Both the position numbers and the translations under genes were made by a program. A stretch of 40,578 bases of DNA from Saprospiraceae bacterium (GTDB taxonomy: Bacteria > Bacteroidota > Bacteroidia > Chitinophagales > Saprospiraceae): contig JADLCC010000120.1 of assembly GCA_020847425.1 (NCBI GenBank), positions 1 to 40,578 on the forward strand. Direction: 5' to 3'. Of this stretch, positions 16,264 to 26,706 are shown piece after piece; the first letter of the stretch is position 1, and every line of letters starts with the position of its first letter. The notes beneath the pieces are model-generated. The model saw only the letters and a list, made by a program, of their open reading frames with translations. It had not been told where the DNA came from and did not search any database.

Positions 16264-18507
16264 TTATTTGAATGTGAGTACCTGCTCCACCGGAATGCGC
16301 TGGGACATGTCCTGAACCGGGTCAGCATAAAAAAGGCGCAGCATAAACACCTCAGCGTCGCCGCGTGGCGCCGGAAAGATGTCGTTCCATAGCCCGCGCA
16401 GTTTATTCAGCGTGAGCAATTCTTTGCGATCAAAACAATCGTCCGTTTCGTTTCTCAGGCGCATAAAAAAGTAGCACAGGGGTACCATCGGATGTACTGC
16501 AATCCGGTTTTTCGTCGCCGTCAGCCAAAAGCGTTCGAGTGCCCGACCGCCGTTGAAAAAATCGCCCGAACTGATCTTCGGCATCGTGATCAACACCATC
16601 GCCGAACTCTGGGCAATTTGTTTCCTAGAAATGTCGCCCAACGACCTGCCCCCGATCTTCTTGACGATAGAGGCGACATCCCAGGAGCCGGCAATTTTGA
16701 AACCGACTTTTTCCTTGGCCGATATTTCAAAAGAATCCAGTTCCACACCGTAGGGCATTTTAACCGCCTCTTCTTTCGTCCAGCGGATTTCGTGCATCAT
16801 CTCCCGAAACAGGTTCTTGTTCAGGAATCGAAGGATATCGCTTTCCGCCACCAACTCTTTTAATCGCTCTATGGTGCCTCTGTCTTCTATGAATACCGCA
16901 TCCGCACCCGGCACAGAGCGCAAAGCCTCGAGCAAAACCGCTTTGTGCTCCGGGTTCAGAGGCCGGTATTCGGCGTTTTTTCTATTGCATTGCCGAAATT
17001 GAATATAATCATACAGATCCGGAAGGATCGCTGCGTTGCCTGAACTTGCTTTTTCCGTGAGTTTCAGTTCTATTCCAAAATCATGATCACCAAGGGCCTG
17101 CTCCTGAACCTTGACGGCATAACCATGATGATCAGCCGCCAGCACCGCATTTTCAACGGCACAGCCGAGCGACAAGGTGGAGCCCCAATAATTGTAATCC
17201 GTGTACGGGCTACATCTCGTTTTGTCCAGAAAAACAAACAACGAGCCACCTGAAAACACCCACTTCCAGGGTTGATTGTTCCCGCCGGAAGGCGCCAAAA
17301 TGGCGCTGGAGACTATCTTTTTGACCGTTTCCAGGTCGATTTCCAGCGGCTGGCCGACTAATTGAGGTATCCAGTGATCAACAGCCGCCTCGGCCGAAAG
17401 CGGCAACGTTTCCGATGGCTGATCGCCGGGAGATTCCAGCTCGGCATTTACGAAGATTTTATCCAGATCAACCGAATAGCGGCCCGAGTTGGTGAATTGC
17501 CCCAGCAGGATTTTCCGCACGATATCTACCGTCATACCACTGCCGTAAGTAACGGCCGATGACAGTTGGGGCCAGCCGGTAATGGTTTCGTCAATTTCAA
17601 TCAGCGAGGCCCGAAACCGGTCCGACATCGTTTTTTCATTGAGTATTTCGTACAGGTACGGAATCTTCTGCTCCATGCTCAGGTTGCGCAGCTTATTCAG
17701 ATCGGACACGGTGCTCAAACCGTGAAACACCTTCCGTTCCGGCTCCAGATCGAATCGTTCGACGTCGAGGAGCCCCCTGTCGCTCGTATCCATCACCACC
17801 GGAATGCCGTACGCCTTGCATTGGTACCGAATCTTGAATTTCACGAAAAAATCATCGCATTCTTCTATTAGGACGTCCAAACGGGAATTGCCTAATAGAA
17901 AATCGTCGATGTTGCCGTCATGAATGCCGTCGTGAAAACATTCCACTTCGATAAACGGATCTATTTCGGCTATTTCACGGGCTGCGATGATGGTTTTCTT
18001 CAGGCCCAGGTTTTCAATTCCGGTTTTAATTCGATTCAAATTGGTCAACTCCAGGGTGTCGAAATCGGCGATTTTCAGTTTTCGGCAAATCCGCTCCGAA
18101 GCCGCGGTCAGGGCAATGGCATGCCCTACTGACAGACCGACGATCCCGATTACCTTTCCGGCCAATACATCCTGTTCTTCCTTTGTAATTTTATACTTGT
18201 TCCGTACCGTTCTGATCTCCACAAATTCATCTTCGTGAACGGTATGGATCAATTTGTTCAACCAGGGGTAAAAAATCCACTTGCCGTACCTTTCGATGGG
18301 GACACCATTGAGCAAGCCGGCTATTAATTGATCGTATACCGGTTCCGTGAGCGTGATTTTAGGGTTCCTGAGTTTAACCAATTCTTTCAACTGGACATAG
18401 ATGGTATCCAAAACCACCACGCGCTCGTTTTTGCAATACTCCTGATATTGCAGTGCATCAGACTCATCGTTCAAGTCTAAAATGATCGGCTTGTATACGG
18501 CATCCAT
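16264..18507 (-). CDS. ThiF/E1-like adenylyltransferase fused to nitroreductase (Rv1355c/MoeY type)
   Basis: I choose the ATG at 18507 (MDAVYKPIILDLNDES), giving 747 aa; two earlier ATGs exist at 18555 and 18540. Residues ~115-250 form an E1/ThiF Rossmann domain: IGIVGLSVGHAIALTAA, then IADFDTLELTNLNRIKTG with the D, N and R that contact ATP, and LGLKK. The glycine loop is GLSVG rather than the usual GxGGLG. From ~390 an FMN nitroreductase domain follows, with ILAPSGGNNQPWKWVF and GCAVENAVLAADHHGY. E1-like enzymes activate a carboxylate by adenylation, and nitroreductase-fold enzymes can oxidise rings, so the fusion recalls azole-forming peptide-modification chemistry. M. tuberculosis Rv1355c (moeY) has this architecture. 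The substrate is unknown. It forms a two-gene unit with 15375-16253. Confidence 0.85.
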   Translation of the reverse strand: MDAVYKPIILDLNDESDALQYQEYCKNERVVVLDTIYVQLKELVKLRNPKITLTEPVYDQLIAGLLNGVPIERYGKWIFYPWLNKLIHTVHEDEFVEIRTVRNKYKITKEEQDVLAGKVIGIVGLSVGHAIALTAASERICRKLKIADFDTLELTNLNRIKTGIENLGLKKTIIAAREIAEIDPFIEVECFHDGIHDGNIDDFLLGNSRLDVLIEECDDFFVKFKIRYQCKAYGIPVVMDTSDRGLLDVERFDLEPERKVFHGLSTVSDLNKLRNLSMEQKIPYLYEILNEKTMSDRFRASLIEIDETITGWPQLSSAVTYGSGMTVDIVRKILLGQFTNSGRYSVDLDKIFVNAELESPGDQPSETLPLSAEAAVDHWIPQLVGQPLEIDLETVKKIVSSAILAPSGGNNQPWKWVFSGGSLFVFLDKTRCSPYTDYNYWGSTLSLGCAVENAVLAADHHGYAVKVQEQALGDHDFGIELKLTEKASSGNAAILPDLYDYIQFRQCNRKNAEYRPLNPEHKAVLLEALRSVPGADAVFIEDRGTIERLKELVAESDILRFLNKNLFREMMHEIRWTKEEAVKMPYGVELDSFEISAKEKVGFKIAGSWDVASIVKKIGGRSLGDISRKQIAQSSAMVLITMPKISSGDFFNGGRALERFWLTATKNRIAVHPMVPLCYFFMRLRNETDDCFDRKELLTLNKLRGLWNDIFPAPRGDAEVFMLRLFYADPVQDMSQRIPVEQVLTFK

Positions 18508-18544
18508 AATTTTTCTTTGGAGGCTTTGGAAAACTCGCATACCG

Positions 18545-18643
18545 GTTATTGTCACCCCGCAAGAAAAGGTGAAGCCGGAGCGCCGTTTTTTTTCAAAAAA
18601 ATACCCGCTTCAATGCCGGTACGAAGCGGGTATTGAAAAATGG
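18545..18643 (-). terminator. 99-bp terminator module, copy 1
   Basis: The stem is 18600-18611 with 18623-18634 (12 bp, AATACCCGCTTC/GAAGCGGGTATT), followed in the minus sense by a run of seven T. It ends the T9SS gene 18689-21970. The whole 99 bases align without gaps to 23532-23630, including GTTATTGTC and GAAAAGGTGAAGCCG beyond the T-run. Its far end lies 38 bases from the next start codon. Confidence 0.88.
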
Positions 18644-18688
18644 CGGTTCGATTTCCGATACTCAACTATCGGGCGTACAATATGCCGC

Positions 18689-21600
18689 TCAATCCGCCAT
18701 CCGAATTATTTTTTCAGCCGATACCCCGAATCGCGTAGTGAGTTCGCAATAGAACAAGCCGCTTGCCGAAATGCGCCCAAAATCAAGGGTTATGGCCTGA
18801 CGGCCGGCCGGATAGTCGTCAGATTGCCGGTAAAGCAACCGACCATTCGAGTCGTACATACGCAAAGTGGCTTCACCGGCTGCCGGCATTTCGAAGGCCA
18901 GGGTAGTCTGCGACCTGAACGGATTGGGATAGTTCGGGAACAATCGAAATCCACTTGCGTCCGCGCCGCCCCCGCTTCCGCTGGTTTGATCGAGGAATTT
19001 AAGTTGAACGTCCGACTGAGACAGCGCGGTAGAATAGGCATAACCCGGAAGCGCTTCGTGGTCCAGGCAGAGCACATCGCTCAACAGACCGGCATCCCGC
19101 AGCACCGAAAACCGGAGCTGGAATACCGGAGCGGCTTCCGGTAAGGCTGCCCCCTCCGGCCTCGACCAAATCGATCGAATTTCGCCTTCGTCAACATGGA
19201 ATAACCCAAAATGATCTGTGGTGAGCGGCAGTACATTCAAGCGCTCAATGCCCATTAATTGCAAGGCCGTCGGATCGAAATGCAAGGCAAACTGCCAGGC
19301 CGCCAAATCGTCCAACTGATCGGCATTAAATGTTGCCGTTATTTCTGTTCCTTTCTTCAATGCCCGGTTGCTTACCCGCCAGCAAAGGGTTCGCTCCGGA
19401 CCGAAATTGGCGGGGTTTGAATAGGTCGCCACCACATCCCCGAGTTTTATTCCCAGGAAGTTCTGGTTCGGTACATCACCCGAAACTCCGTTCAGGTTGA
19501 TTTGCTCCGGAAACCCCCAGGGTGGATTGTTTAGGGTAAACGATTGCGGAACGAAACGCCAAGAGGTGTTGAACAGAGCGTTGGCGGCGGGATTTCCCAG
19601 CAATACCTGTACGATCAGGACCGCATCCAGGGTGCTGATTGAATTGCTTTTGTTCACATCAGCGCCGATTATTTTATACGGATCGGCGATCAACATGGAG
19701 CCCGTCAGATGTTGTTGAATCGCCATGGCATCCGCCACAGTCAGGCCATTCAGTTTGTTGATTTTCTTGGTCGGTTTAATGGTGAAACTCGACCCGGAGC
19801 CCGGATTGAACGAGTACGCGCCGTCGGCACCCGTGATTACTGTAGCGGTTGGGTTTCCGGTGAGGCTTACGGTGGTTTGGTTGACGCCGCTCATCGCATC
19901 GTGTTCCCAAAGTACCGTTCCGCTGATTACGATTCCGGAAGAACAATTTTCTACGGAAATGTTTCGATTTACAACAGATTCGCAACCATTCGCCGCAGTT
20001 CCCGTCAGGTAAATCGTTCCGGTTCCCGCCGTCACCCAATCGATGACCACATTACTTTCGGAAGATGATCCGACAATATTTCCACCGATGACCGACCAGG
20101 AATAAGCGGAAAAGTCGCCGGGAGTACAGGTGTATGTGATGTCCGGATCGGTGACGCATGTGGCGGCATTTCCTCCGCTTATGGTTGGCGGTGCAGGCGC
20201 CGTTTCATCGATCAACCCGTCGCAGTTATCATCGATTCCATTGCAAATTTCGGTGGCCGCAGGATTGACGCCCGCCGCGTTGTCGTCACAATCCGTGTTA
20301 TCCGAAACGTATCCGATCGGCTGGTTGCAAGCACGCAGGAATACGACAGCGTTTCCATAGCCGTCTCCATCTGCGTCGGCATACCAGGTATCCGGCGCAT
20401 ACGTGATGGTGATACTCGTGGCCCCATAATTAACCGTCCAGCAATCCGGTGTAACACTATTAAAAACACCCGTACGACCGGCATAAGTCAGGATTGTGTA
20501 GGATGTACCGATGGATGGTTCGAATCCGCCTAACAGATCAACGGTCAATTTACCATCGATATTGACCGCATTGACGGACTGTAATTGGTCGTGCCCGGTT
20601 CCGGGACCGGTATAATCGGCTACCTCGATCGCGAGGTCGTGCACTTGCACGCCGGCACTGCGATTGATGGTGAGGATTCCGGGCGAAAAACCCGGAGAAA
20701 TCAGGCCCGTATTGGTAAAGGTACTAGTAAAGGAAATCGCGCCGAGGCCATTTACTGATCCTGCCAGCTGGTTAGAAAAAGGCTGAAAAAAGTTGGCGAA
20801 TCCGGTACCGGCGGGCTTGTTCACCGTTCCGGTATTGGTGATCGCCATTTGGCATCGAAACCCGTTTGCGTTGTTGCCGATGAGGTTGAAGATGCCGTTG
20901 TTCGTCAGGGTTTGCCCGCCGCCGCCCTGGTCGATCCAGCCGTCGTTCCAGTTAATGGTTTTGCCGGCGTTGTTGAGGATATCTGCACCGGTGTTGTGGA
21001 GGCCGGCGTTGTTGATGTTCAGCGTCCCGTCGTTGGTGATGCCGGTGAAGGCGCCGAATTCACCACTCCAGTTCCAGGTGGTGCCCGACAGGATCGTCAG
21101 GGCTGTGCCGGCGCCGGCGTTCAGCACCGCCAGGTGGTTGACGGTGGGGAGAGCCGGAGCAAATCCCCCGGGCGCCGTGACCGTTATCGTGGAGTTGATA
21201 TTCAAGACGCCGCTGCCGCTGAAATTGGTATTGAAGGTGTGGGCGCCATCGCTCATGATGAGAATGCCATCCACCGAAAACGTCCCGCTTTGGGTCAGGG
21301 TGCTGCCCGCACTAAACTGTATCGTAGCGCCGGAGGCCACGGTAAACGTGCCCGTCGACTGATTGTCGAGAGGTTGGACGATTGTAAATTGTCCGGTACC
21401 GGTGGGCTTGTTTACCGTTCCGGTATTGGTGATCGCCATTTGGCATCGATACCCGTTTGCGTTGTTGCCGATGAGGTTGAAAATGCCGTTGTTCGTCAGG
21501 GTTTGCCCGCCGCCGCCCTGATCGATCCAGCCGTCGTTCCAGTTAATGGTTTTGCCGGCGTTGTTGAGGATATCGGCGCCGGTGTTGTGGCTTGTAAATG

Positions 21601-21970
21601 CCGTATTGATGTTCAGCGTCCCGTCGTTGGTGATGCTGCCGGCGCCCACAAACGAGCCGGTTGTCCAATCTACCGTACCCTGGTTTAGAAAAGCGCCGGC
21701 GTTGTTCAGCGTGCCCGCAAGGGTGAAGGTGGCGCCGGATTCTACGGTAACGCCGGCGCAAGAGCGGCTATCCGATAGCGTAACCGTATGCCCGGCTTTG
21801 ATAACGACATCATCGCCGGCCACCGGTACCGCGCCACCTACCCAGGTGGAGGCAAGGTTCCAGTTGCCGGACACTACGGATTCGATCACAATGGCATGCA
21901 GGCTAAGCGGTAGAATTCCCAAAGCGAGCAGGAGCAATGATGCAAATGGTTTATAAATCCGGGACAGCAT
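18689..21970 (-). CDS. T9SS-sorted surface protein with internal repeats, MopE motif and dockerin-like module
   Basis: A 1093-aa secreted protein. It begins with a signal peptide ([15 protein letters not shown]). Residues ~30-450 are Asn/Gly/Thr-rich beta-helix-like sequence containing two nearly identical ~65-residue repeats ([20 protein letters not shown]). At ~527-590 is a MopE-type metal-binding stretch ([33 protein letters not shown]). An Ig/PKD-like segment follows, then a dockerin-like pair of EF-hand loops (~735-795; [35 protein letters not shown]). A cohesin-like stretch and a T9SS type A sorting domain ([15 protein letters not shown] ... [10 protein letters not shown]) end the protein. 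It is probably a calcium-stabilised adhesin or matrix protein anchored outside the cell. It ends at a strong terminator. Confidence 0.9.
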   Translation of the reverse strand: MLSRIYKPFASLLLLALGILPLSLHAIVIESVVSGNWNLASTWVGGAVPVAGDDVVIKAGHTVTLSDSRSCAGVTVESGATFTLAGTLNNAGAFLNQGTVDWTTGSFVGAGSITNDGTLNINTAFTSHNTGADILNNAGKTINWNDGWIDQGGGGQTLTNNGIFNLIGNNANGYRCQMAITNTGTVNKPTGTGQFTIVQPLDNQSTGTFTVASGATIQFSAGSTLTQSGTFSVDGILIMSDGAHTFNTNFSGSGVLNINSTITVTAPGGFAPALPTVNHLAVLNAGAGTALTILSGTTWNWSGEFGAFTGITNDGTLNINNAGLHNTGADILNNAGKTINWNDGWIDQGGGGQTLTNNGIFNLIGNNANGFRCQMAITNTGTVNKPAGTGFANFFQPFSNQLAGSVNGLGAISFTSTFTNTGLISPGFSPGILTINRSAGVQVHDLAIEVADYTGPGTGHDQLQSVNAVNIDGKLTVDLLGGFEPSIGTSYTILTYAGRTGVFNSVTPDCWTVNYGATSITITYAPDTWYADADGDGYGNAVVFLRACNQPIGYVSDNTDCDDNAAGVNPAATEICNGIDDNCDGLIDETAPAPPTISGGNAATCVTDPDITYTCTPGDFSAYSWSVIGGNIVGSSSESNVVIDWVTAGTGTIYLTGTAANGCESVVNRNISVENCSSGIVISGTVLWEHDAMSGVNQTTVSLTGNPTATVITGADGAYSFNPGSGSSFTIKPTKKINKLNGLTVADAMAIQQHLTGSMLIADPYKIIGADVNKSNSISTLDAVLIVQVLLGNPAANALFNTSWRFVPQSFTLNNPPWGFPEQINLNGVSGDVPNQNFLGIKLGDVVATYSNPANFGPERTLCWRVSNRALKKGTEITATFNADQLDDLAAWQFALHFDPTALQLMGIERLNVLPLTTDHFGLFHVDEGEIRSIWSRPEGAALPEAAPVFQLRFSVLRDAGLLSDVLCLDHEALPGYAYSTALSQSDVQLKFLDQTSGSGGGADASGFRLFPNYPNPFRSQTTLAFEMPAAGEATLRMYDSNGRLLYRQSDDYPAGRQAITLDFGRISASGLFYCELTTRFGVSAEKIIRMAD
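20801..21590. repeat. Direct repeat pair inside the T9SS gene (20801-21000 and 21391-21590)
   Basis: Two ~200-base stretches, offset by 590 bases, are almost identical at the nucleotide level, beginning TCCGGTACCGG and ending GGTGTTGTGG. The near-perfect DNA identity suggests recent duplication or gene conversion, and recombination between them could delete or add a 590-base block in frame-dependent fashion. Confidence 0.85.
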
Positions 21971-22088
21971 GAGTGGGTGTTTTAAAATTGGAAATAGACA
22001 CTATTTTCGAAACAGGCATTATGGAACTTTATGGCTGTTGGTAAAAGCAGGAGCAAAGCAGAAAAGCGGTTTTCGGGGTTACAGGGCA

Positions 22089-23483
22089 TTACATCTTCAC
22101 CACCGTTTGTTGTGCGGATCCTTCCGCGCAGGTGATCGTCAGGAAATAGGTCCCGGCCGGCAAATCCTGCACGTCAACGGTTGTGGCCCATTCCGTTCGG
22201 CCCGGATCGGCGCTTTGTTGCCGGAGCAGATGGCCCTGTGCGTCGTTGAGCAGCAGCAGAAAGTCGGCGGGTTTTACCGTTTTCACCCGAACGGTTAACC
22301 GATCGGAAACCGGGTTGGGGAAGCCGGACAGCTCCGCTTGCAGCGCTTGCCCCGAGAGGAGACCGGACAGGGGCGAACCGTTGTAGCGGTACATCCGGGT
22401 AGCGTGGTCGACGGGCTGCCATTCCCCGGCGTACCCGGCAGTCGGGCCGGCAAATGCCGCCCAACCCGCGAGTTCACCCGAGCCGATTTGTTGCCAGGTG
22501 GCGCCCATGTCTTTGCTCAACATCGTCACGAACGGTCCGGATACCGGATCGTCAAAATAAACCAGAACCAGAAATCCGGAGCCCGGTACTGCGACTAAAG
22601 AAGCCAGTTTGTGCTGCTTGTCGGGCAATACGGCATCCGTCCAGGTGGCGCCGCCATCCTGTGTGACCTGAAGCTGGAGTTCTTCGATCGTGAAATCAAA
22701 AGTGGCTACAGCGCCACGCGAAGTATCGGCAAAGGAAAAATAGACCAGGCTGTGCAAACCCGTTTCGAAAACTTCCCAATGCAACCCCTTGTCGGCCGAG
22801 CGAAACACGCGTCCGGGAACCGGCGTAGCCGAATAGGAAGAAGTTGTGAACCAGATGTACTGCCCATGTGCGCTGAAACTTGCCGCCAGGCCGTACTCAT
22901 CCGGCAGCGATGGGGGAATATTAGCCGCCGGGACGCGCGCCCAGGTTTGGCCGCCGTCGCCGGTGCGCCAGATTTCAAAAAAGAGGGTCGTGTCGGTGTC
23001 CGAAGCCGAAGGGTCGCCGCAGGCTATCCCGTTTTGCGCATCCCAAAAGTGGACGAAGTTGATGTATGACGTCGGTTGCTGAAACCCTTCCGTCAATTGG
23101 GGCGTCCAGGTTTGGCCGCCGTCAACGGTCCGGACGAGGTGGTTGCTGAAGTCCCCGTAATCCAGTCCGGCCACCCAGGCCGTATCGGCATGGATGGCGC
23201 TAACATTGCTGAACGACGGAACTTGTCCCATCAGCAGAATTCCGGCCGACCAGGTAGCGCCGCCATCGGTGGTGCGGACGTAGTACCCTTTGTCGGAGCC
23301 GGCCGGTTGGTAGCCGGCCGAGTCCACGAAGTATTTGATGGCCACGGCCCAGGCCGTATGTTCGTCCACGGCATCCAGCGCTTGGATCCCAACGGTATCG
23401 GGGATATTCGGGGTGAAGGCTTGCCATTGCGCAGCGAGTCGGAGGGAGAACAAGCAAAAAGCGAGGAGCAGAAGTTTTTTCAT
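22089..23483 (-). CDS. T9SS-sorted BNR/Ycf48-like beta-propeller protein
   Basis: A 464-aa secreted protein with a signal peptide (KKLLLLAFCLFSLRLAAQ). Six Asp-box-like motifs (TDGGATW, VDGGQTW, GDGGQTW, ADKGLHW, QDGGATW, KDMGATW) mark a propeller over residues ~30-380. The C-terminal ~80 residues are a T9SS type A sorting domain (SGFPNPVSDRLTVRVKT ... GTYFLTITCAEGSAQQTVVKM). Secretion to the outer surface through T9SS is expected. It lies between the T9SS adhesin gene (118-base gap) and the CHAT operon terminator, which ends 48 bases before its start. Its ligand or function is not evident. Confidence 0.9.
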   Translation of the reverse strand: MKKLLLLAFCLFSLRLAAQWQAFTPNIPDTVGIQALDAVDEHTAWAVAIKYFVDSAGYQPAGSDKGYYVRTTDGGATWSAGILLMGQVPSFSNVSAIHADTAWVAGLDYGDFSNHLVRTVDGGQTWTPQLTEGFQQPTSYINFVHFWDAQNGIACGDPSASDTDTTLFFEIWRTGDGGQTWARVPAANIPPSLPDEYGLAASFSAHGQYIWFTTSSYSATPVPGRVFRSADKGLHWEVFETGLHSLVYFSFADTSRGAVATFDFTIEELQLQVTQDGGATWTDAVLPDKQHKLASLVAVPGSGFLVLVYFDDPVSGPFVTMLSKDMGATWQQIGSGELAGWAAFAGPTAGYAGEWQPVDHATRMYRYNGSPLSGLLSGQALQAELSGFPNPVSDRLTVRVKTVKPADFLLLLNDAQGHLLRQQSADPGRTEWATTVDVQDLPAGTYFLTITCAEGSAQQTVVKM

Positions 23484-23531
23484 ATCAAGCAGGTCGGTTT
23501 AGGAAAAAGAGGAGAAGGAGTGTTTGTCCTT

Positions 23532-23630
23532 GTTATTGTCGTGTCGGTGGAAAAGGTGAAGCCGAAGCCGACTTTTTTTCCAAAAAAAATTCCCGCTTGG
23601 CATCTCGTGCCAAGCGGGAATTCAAAAAGG
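23532..23630 (-). terminator. 99-bp terminator module, copy 2
   Basis: A perfect 15-bp stem (23588-23602 with 23608-23622; AATTCCCGCTTGGCA) with a 5-base loop and an eight-T tail in the minus sense. It terminates the sigma/anti-sigma/CHAT operon. It aligns without gaps to 18545-18643. Relative to that copy, an A/T pair in the stem is swapped on both sides (TAC/GTA versus TTC/GAA), so the pairing is conserved. Confidence 0.92.
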
Positions 23631-23649
23631 ATGTACGTGACAGGTAATT

Positions 23650-26600
23650 TCAATTACCCATTAATACAAATGCTCCCCACTGAAACGGGGTTTGGGTTTT
23701 CATTAAATCCAGTTGAGTCTGTCGAAAAGAATCGGGTATGGTTTTCTTGTCTTCCAACCAATGTCGATAGAAAGTGGTCATGAATTCCCGAGTGGCCTGG
23801 TCCTCCACTTCCCAAAGCGACATTACGATATAGTGCGCGCCTGCATACCGGAAGGCTCGTTGCATCCCGAACACACCTTCACCGTTTTCAATTTTGCCCA
23901 ACCCCGTGTTGCAAGCGCTAAGCACCACCAATTCAGTGCCTTCCAGGTTCAGGTTGGCAGCTTCGTAAGCGGTGAAAACACCATCGCCGATGGCCGGCGG
24001 CAAAGGCTGTTCGCGCAGGGTGTTGGTGGCGCCGGCGAAGAAGAGCATGGAACGAAGCATGGGGTTGTCTACGGTTTCTCGACGGTCAAACAGCAAATGT
24101 TCGCGCTTGGGGGACACCAAAAAATGACCATGGGTTGCCAAATGCAATACGCGGGGAGATGTAATTGATTTGATCTGCACCTCAGTGGCAGCAGTATCAA
24201 TCCATATCCGGGTCTGATATCCTTGCCTTTTGAGCAACTTCGACATCTCAATGATCTCCATTTCGCTGGCCGGCAAAGGCAAGAGCGAAAATGTAGAATC
24301 AGATAAAAAGGCACGCCAACTAACCCCTTCCGGGTTTACCGTTATGGCAAGCGGAGATGAAAAATCAAAGCGCGGATTGCCGACTAAAACAGCCGTTTTT
24401 TCTGAATGGCTCAAACTATCATTCGGGGGAATTAATAATTCCTCCATGCTTTGCAACACTCGAATGTCGTACACTTCCGATAAATATTTACCGTCTGTAC
24501 GCCGGAGAGTATTAAGGTTGATTTTATGAAAAATACCGTCAGGGGCCAGGTAAATAGTCTTTACACCTTTCAGGTAAGGATCAATTTTGCCCCAAAATCC
24601 GGCATAAACATCATGTGAAGGTGCTACACCGCGCCGCAAATCGGTTTGGTATTGCTCGATGAGAAAAGAATTTAAGTCGTTTCCGTTTTCCAGAATGAGC
24701 ATTTGGGGCTCGGGAGAATCGGGTTTAATAATGAAAATCGCATATCCCACACGATTCCCTTGATCAATTTTAGAAATTTTTTGCGAAAAACGAAATATAT
24801 CCACCATTACTTCATTGGGTTTAAGAAGGGCAGATAGTTTTGAATACGTAATATTTGAATTCACAGATGCCACCATGAAATAATAATTTCGCAATGCAAT
24901 TGCCTTTTCCAATTGAGTACTTTCTATCCTTAAACTATCCATTTTCAGGAAATACTGTTGGACTTTATTTGGTGGCAATGTAACGATACGCGATAGTTCT
25001 TCCTGATCAGATTTCCATTGTTGAAATAATTGAATTGAAAGTGAATCCGTGCTATTAAGAATCTTCGATTTTGCTTTTTTGGACAATGAAAATGCCAATC
25101 CTTTTCGAAAAAGCACATGCTCGTAAATCTTTCTTGGCGATTCCCGATTCGGCTGTTTTTGAGCAATTGCAATCTGTCTGTTGACTTTGTAAGCCAATTG
25201 CCCCAAAAGGCTTATTTGTTCGCGTTCAGGCAATATAAATAATCCATTTTTAATAAACAGAGTAGTTGTTTCAATATCATTTTGTATATCTTTGGCTGCA
25301 TTCTCCCAATCTTGCCTTTCAATATCAACCCAGACTTTTTGCGCTTTGGCAGTCTGAATGTTTTTACTGGTTTCACCAAAATTTTTAAGGGCAAACTCAA
25401 GCAAATCATCGGACATTGTACGAGAAAGTTCATAGTCTTCGCCCAATGAGCCGACAATAGAACAGGAAAGTAGAAAGTTGAAATAGGCCTGAGCATATCC
25501 ATCTTTTTCGATTGCATATTTCCCCTGGTTCTCTTTTAAAATACGCATAGCCCTATCCACCTGACCAAGTTTTGCCAGGCATTCGGCTTCTCCCCGCTTG
25601 CAATCTAAACACAGATTGTTATCTGGACCAAAAACTGGAACAGATGATTGTGCTGCCAATTGGTAATTTACTATTGCATCCTCATATTTCTGATAATAAT
25701 TTAGCGCAGCAGCATAATTAAATATACAGTCCCTGAAATAGTCAGGAGATCGAGTAGCATCTATGGATTCTAACAAGGTCTTCGCTTCAACAAAAGCCGC
25801 TAAGCATTTTACAGACTCCCCCAATTGAAAATAAGTTTGAGCCCGTTTTATTGATAACCTTGCATTTAGCGCTGTCTGAGCACCACTCATTGACTTCAAA
25901 ATCAATTCCATACTATCCACATAAACGAGCATCCTTACAAAGTCTCCCTGCAATTCAGCGACATTAAAAAGGGCATCTTGTATAGCAAATAGCGCATTTT
26001 TTGAGTTAAGATGCTCAAATAGTTGCTTTGCCTTAAAAAAATTTGCGTTTGCCTGGTCCAATAAATTGGTTTCATAAGCAATAATACCAAGGCTGTAAAT
26101 ACATCTGGCCTGATTAAAGGAGCCAGGATTAGTAGATTCCTCATGCGATATAACCCTTAGGAGCAAGTTTTTTTCCTGTTGATAAGATCCTTTTAAATGA
26201 TAGACAGGGGCCAGGTCAATCGCAATGGATATACTCAATACATGATCTATACCCAATACTTGATCACTGAGTAGAAGGGCTCGTTCAAAAGCATCCTTCG
26301 AAGTTTCCGTTTGACCTTTTTTGTTTAAAAATCGCCCTTTTCTGAAATAATAATAAGCACTTGCTTCAGAAGTCTCTTTCCCGGCTTTTTTTATCAATAA
26401 GTCAAGGCTCGCCAACCCATGTTCCAGACTATCTATTTGGGAAGTTATGTCCCACAAACGAAGCAATGTCTGCTGGGCGGCAATGTGATTATTACTTGTA
26501 TCTCCAAACCTCTCTAGAGCCAATTTACATACTTGCTCTGCGTACGATATGGCCCCTGTATAATTTTTAAGATTAAATAGAGAATCCCGCGAGTTTACCG

Positions 26601-26673
26601 CCTCTTCATAAGTTTGCCCAAAGGAGAAGTATCCCCAAAAAACAAGAGGTAATATAAATAAAGTCTTTTGCAT
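23650..26673 (-). CDS. Exported TPR-CHAT (caspase-fold) protein
   Basis: A 1007-aa protein with a signal peptide (QKTLFILPLVFWGYFSFGQ). Residues ~25-480 are TPR-like helical repeats (SYAEQVCKLALERFGD, AFERALLLSDQVLG, AAALNYYQKYEDAIVNYQLA). A linker leads to a CHAT domain at ~640-1007. The clan CD dyad is present: His in VLHLATHGHF (~850) and Cys in VVLSACNTGLG (~919). CHAT proteins are caspase/separase-like proteases or their relatives, often used in signalling and cell-death systems. Here the signal peptide suggests periplasmic action. It lies 33 bases after the anti-sigma-like gene, so a regulatory link to the sigma factor is plausible, but the cleavage target is unknown. A strong terminator follows. 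Confidence 0.92.
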   Translation of the reverse strand: MQKTLFILPLVFWGYFSFGQTYEEAVNSRDSLFNLKNYTGAISYAEQVCKLALERFGDTSNNHIAAQQTLLRLWDITSQIDSLEHGLASLDLLIKKAGKETSEASAYYYFRKGRFLNKKGQTETSKDAFERALLLSDQVLGIDHVLSISIAIDLAPVYHLKGSYQQEKNLLLRVISHEESTNPGSFNQARCIYSLGIIAYETNLLDQANANFFKAKQLFEHLNSKNALFAIQDALFNVAELQGDFVRMLVYVDSMELILKSMSGAQTALNARLSIKRAQTYFQLGESVKCLAAFVEAKTLLESIDATRSPDYFRDCIFNYAAALNYYQKYEDAIVNYQLAAQSSVPVFGPDNNLCLDCKRGEAECLAKLGQVDRAMRILKENQGKYAIEKDGYAQAYFNFLLSCSIVGSLGEDYELSRTMSDDLLEFALKNFGETSKNIQTAKAQKVWVDIERQDWENAAKDIQNDIETTTLFIKNGLFILPEREQISLLGQLAYKVNRQIAIAQKQPNRESPRKIYEHVLFRKGLAFSLSKKAKSKILNSTDSLSIQLFQQWKSDQEELSRIVTLPPNKVQQYFLKMDSLRIESTQLEKAIALRNYYFMVASVNSNITYSKLSALLKPNEVMVDIFRFSQKISKIDQGNRVGYAIFIIKPDSPEPQMLILENGNDLNSFLIEQYQTDLRRGVAPSHDVYAGFWGKIDPYLKGVKTIYLAPDGIFHKINLNTLRRTDGKYLSEVYDIRVLQSMEELLIPPNDSLSHSEKTAVLVGNPRFDFSSPLAITVNPEGVSWRAFLSDSTFSLLPLPASEMEIIEMSKLLKRQGYQTRIWIDTAATEVQIKSITSPRVLHLATHGHFLVSPKREHLLFDRRETVDNPMLRSMLFFAGATNTLREQPLPPAIGDGVFTAYEAANLNLEGTELVVLSACNTGLGKIENGEGVFGMQRAFRYAGAHYIVMSLWEVEDQATREFMTTFYRHWLEDKKTIPDSFRQTQLDLMKTQTPFQWGAFVLMGN

Positions 26674-26706
26674 ACAAAGATGAATTAATATGGTAATTGG
26701 ACAAGA

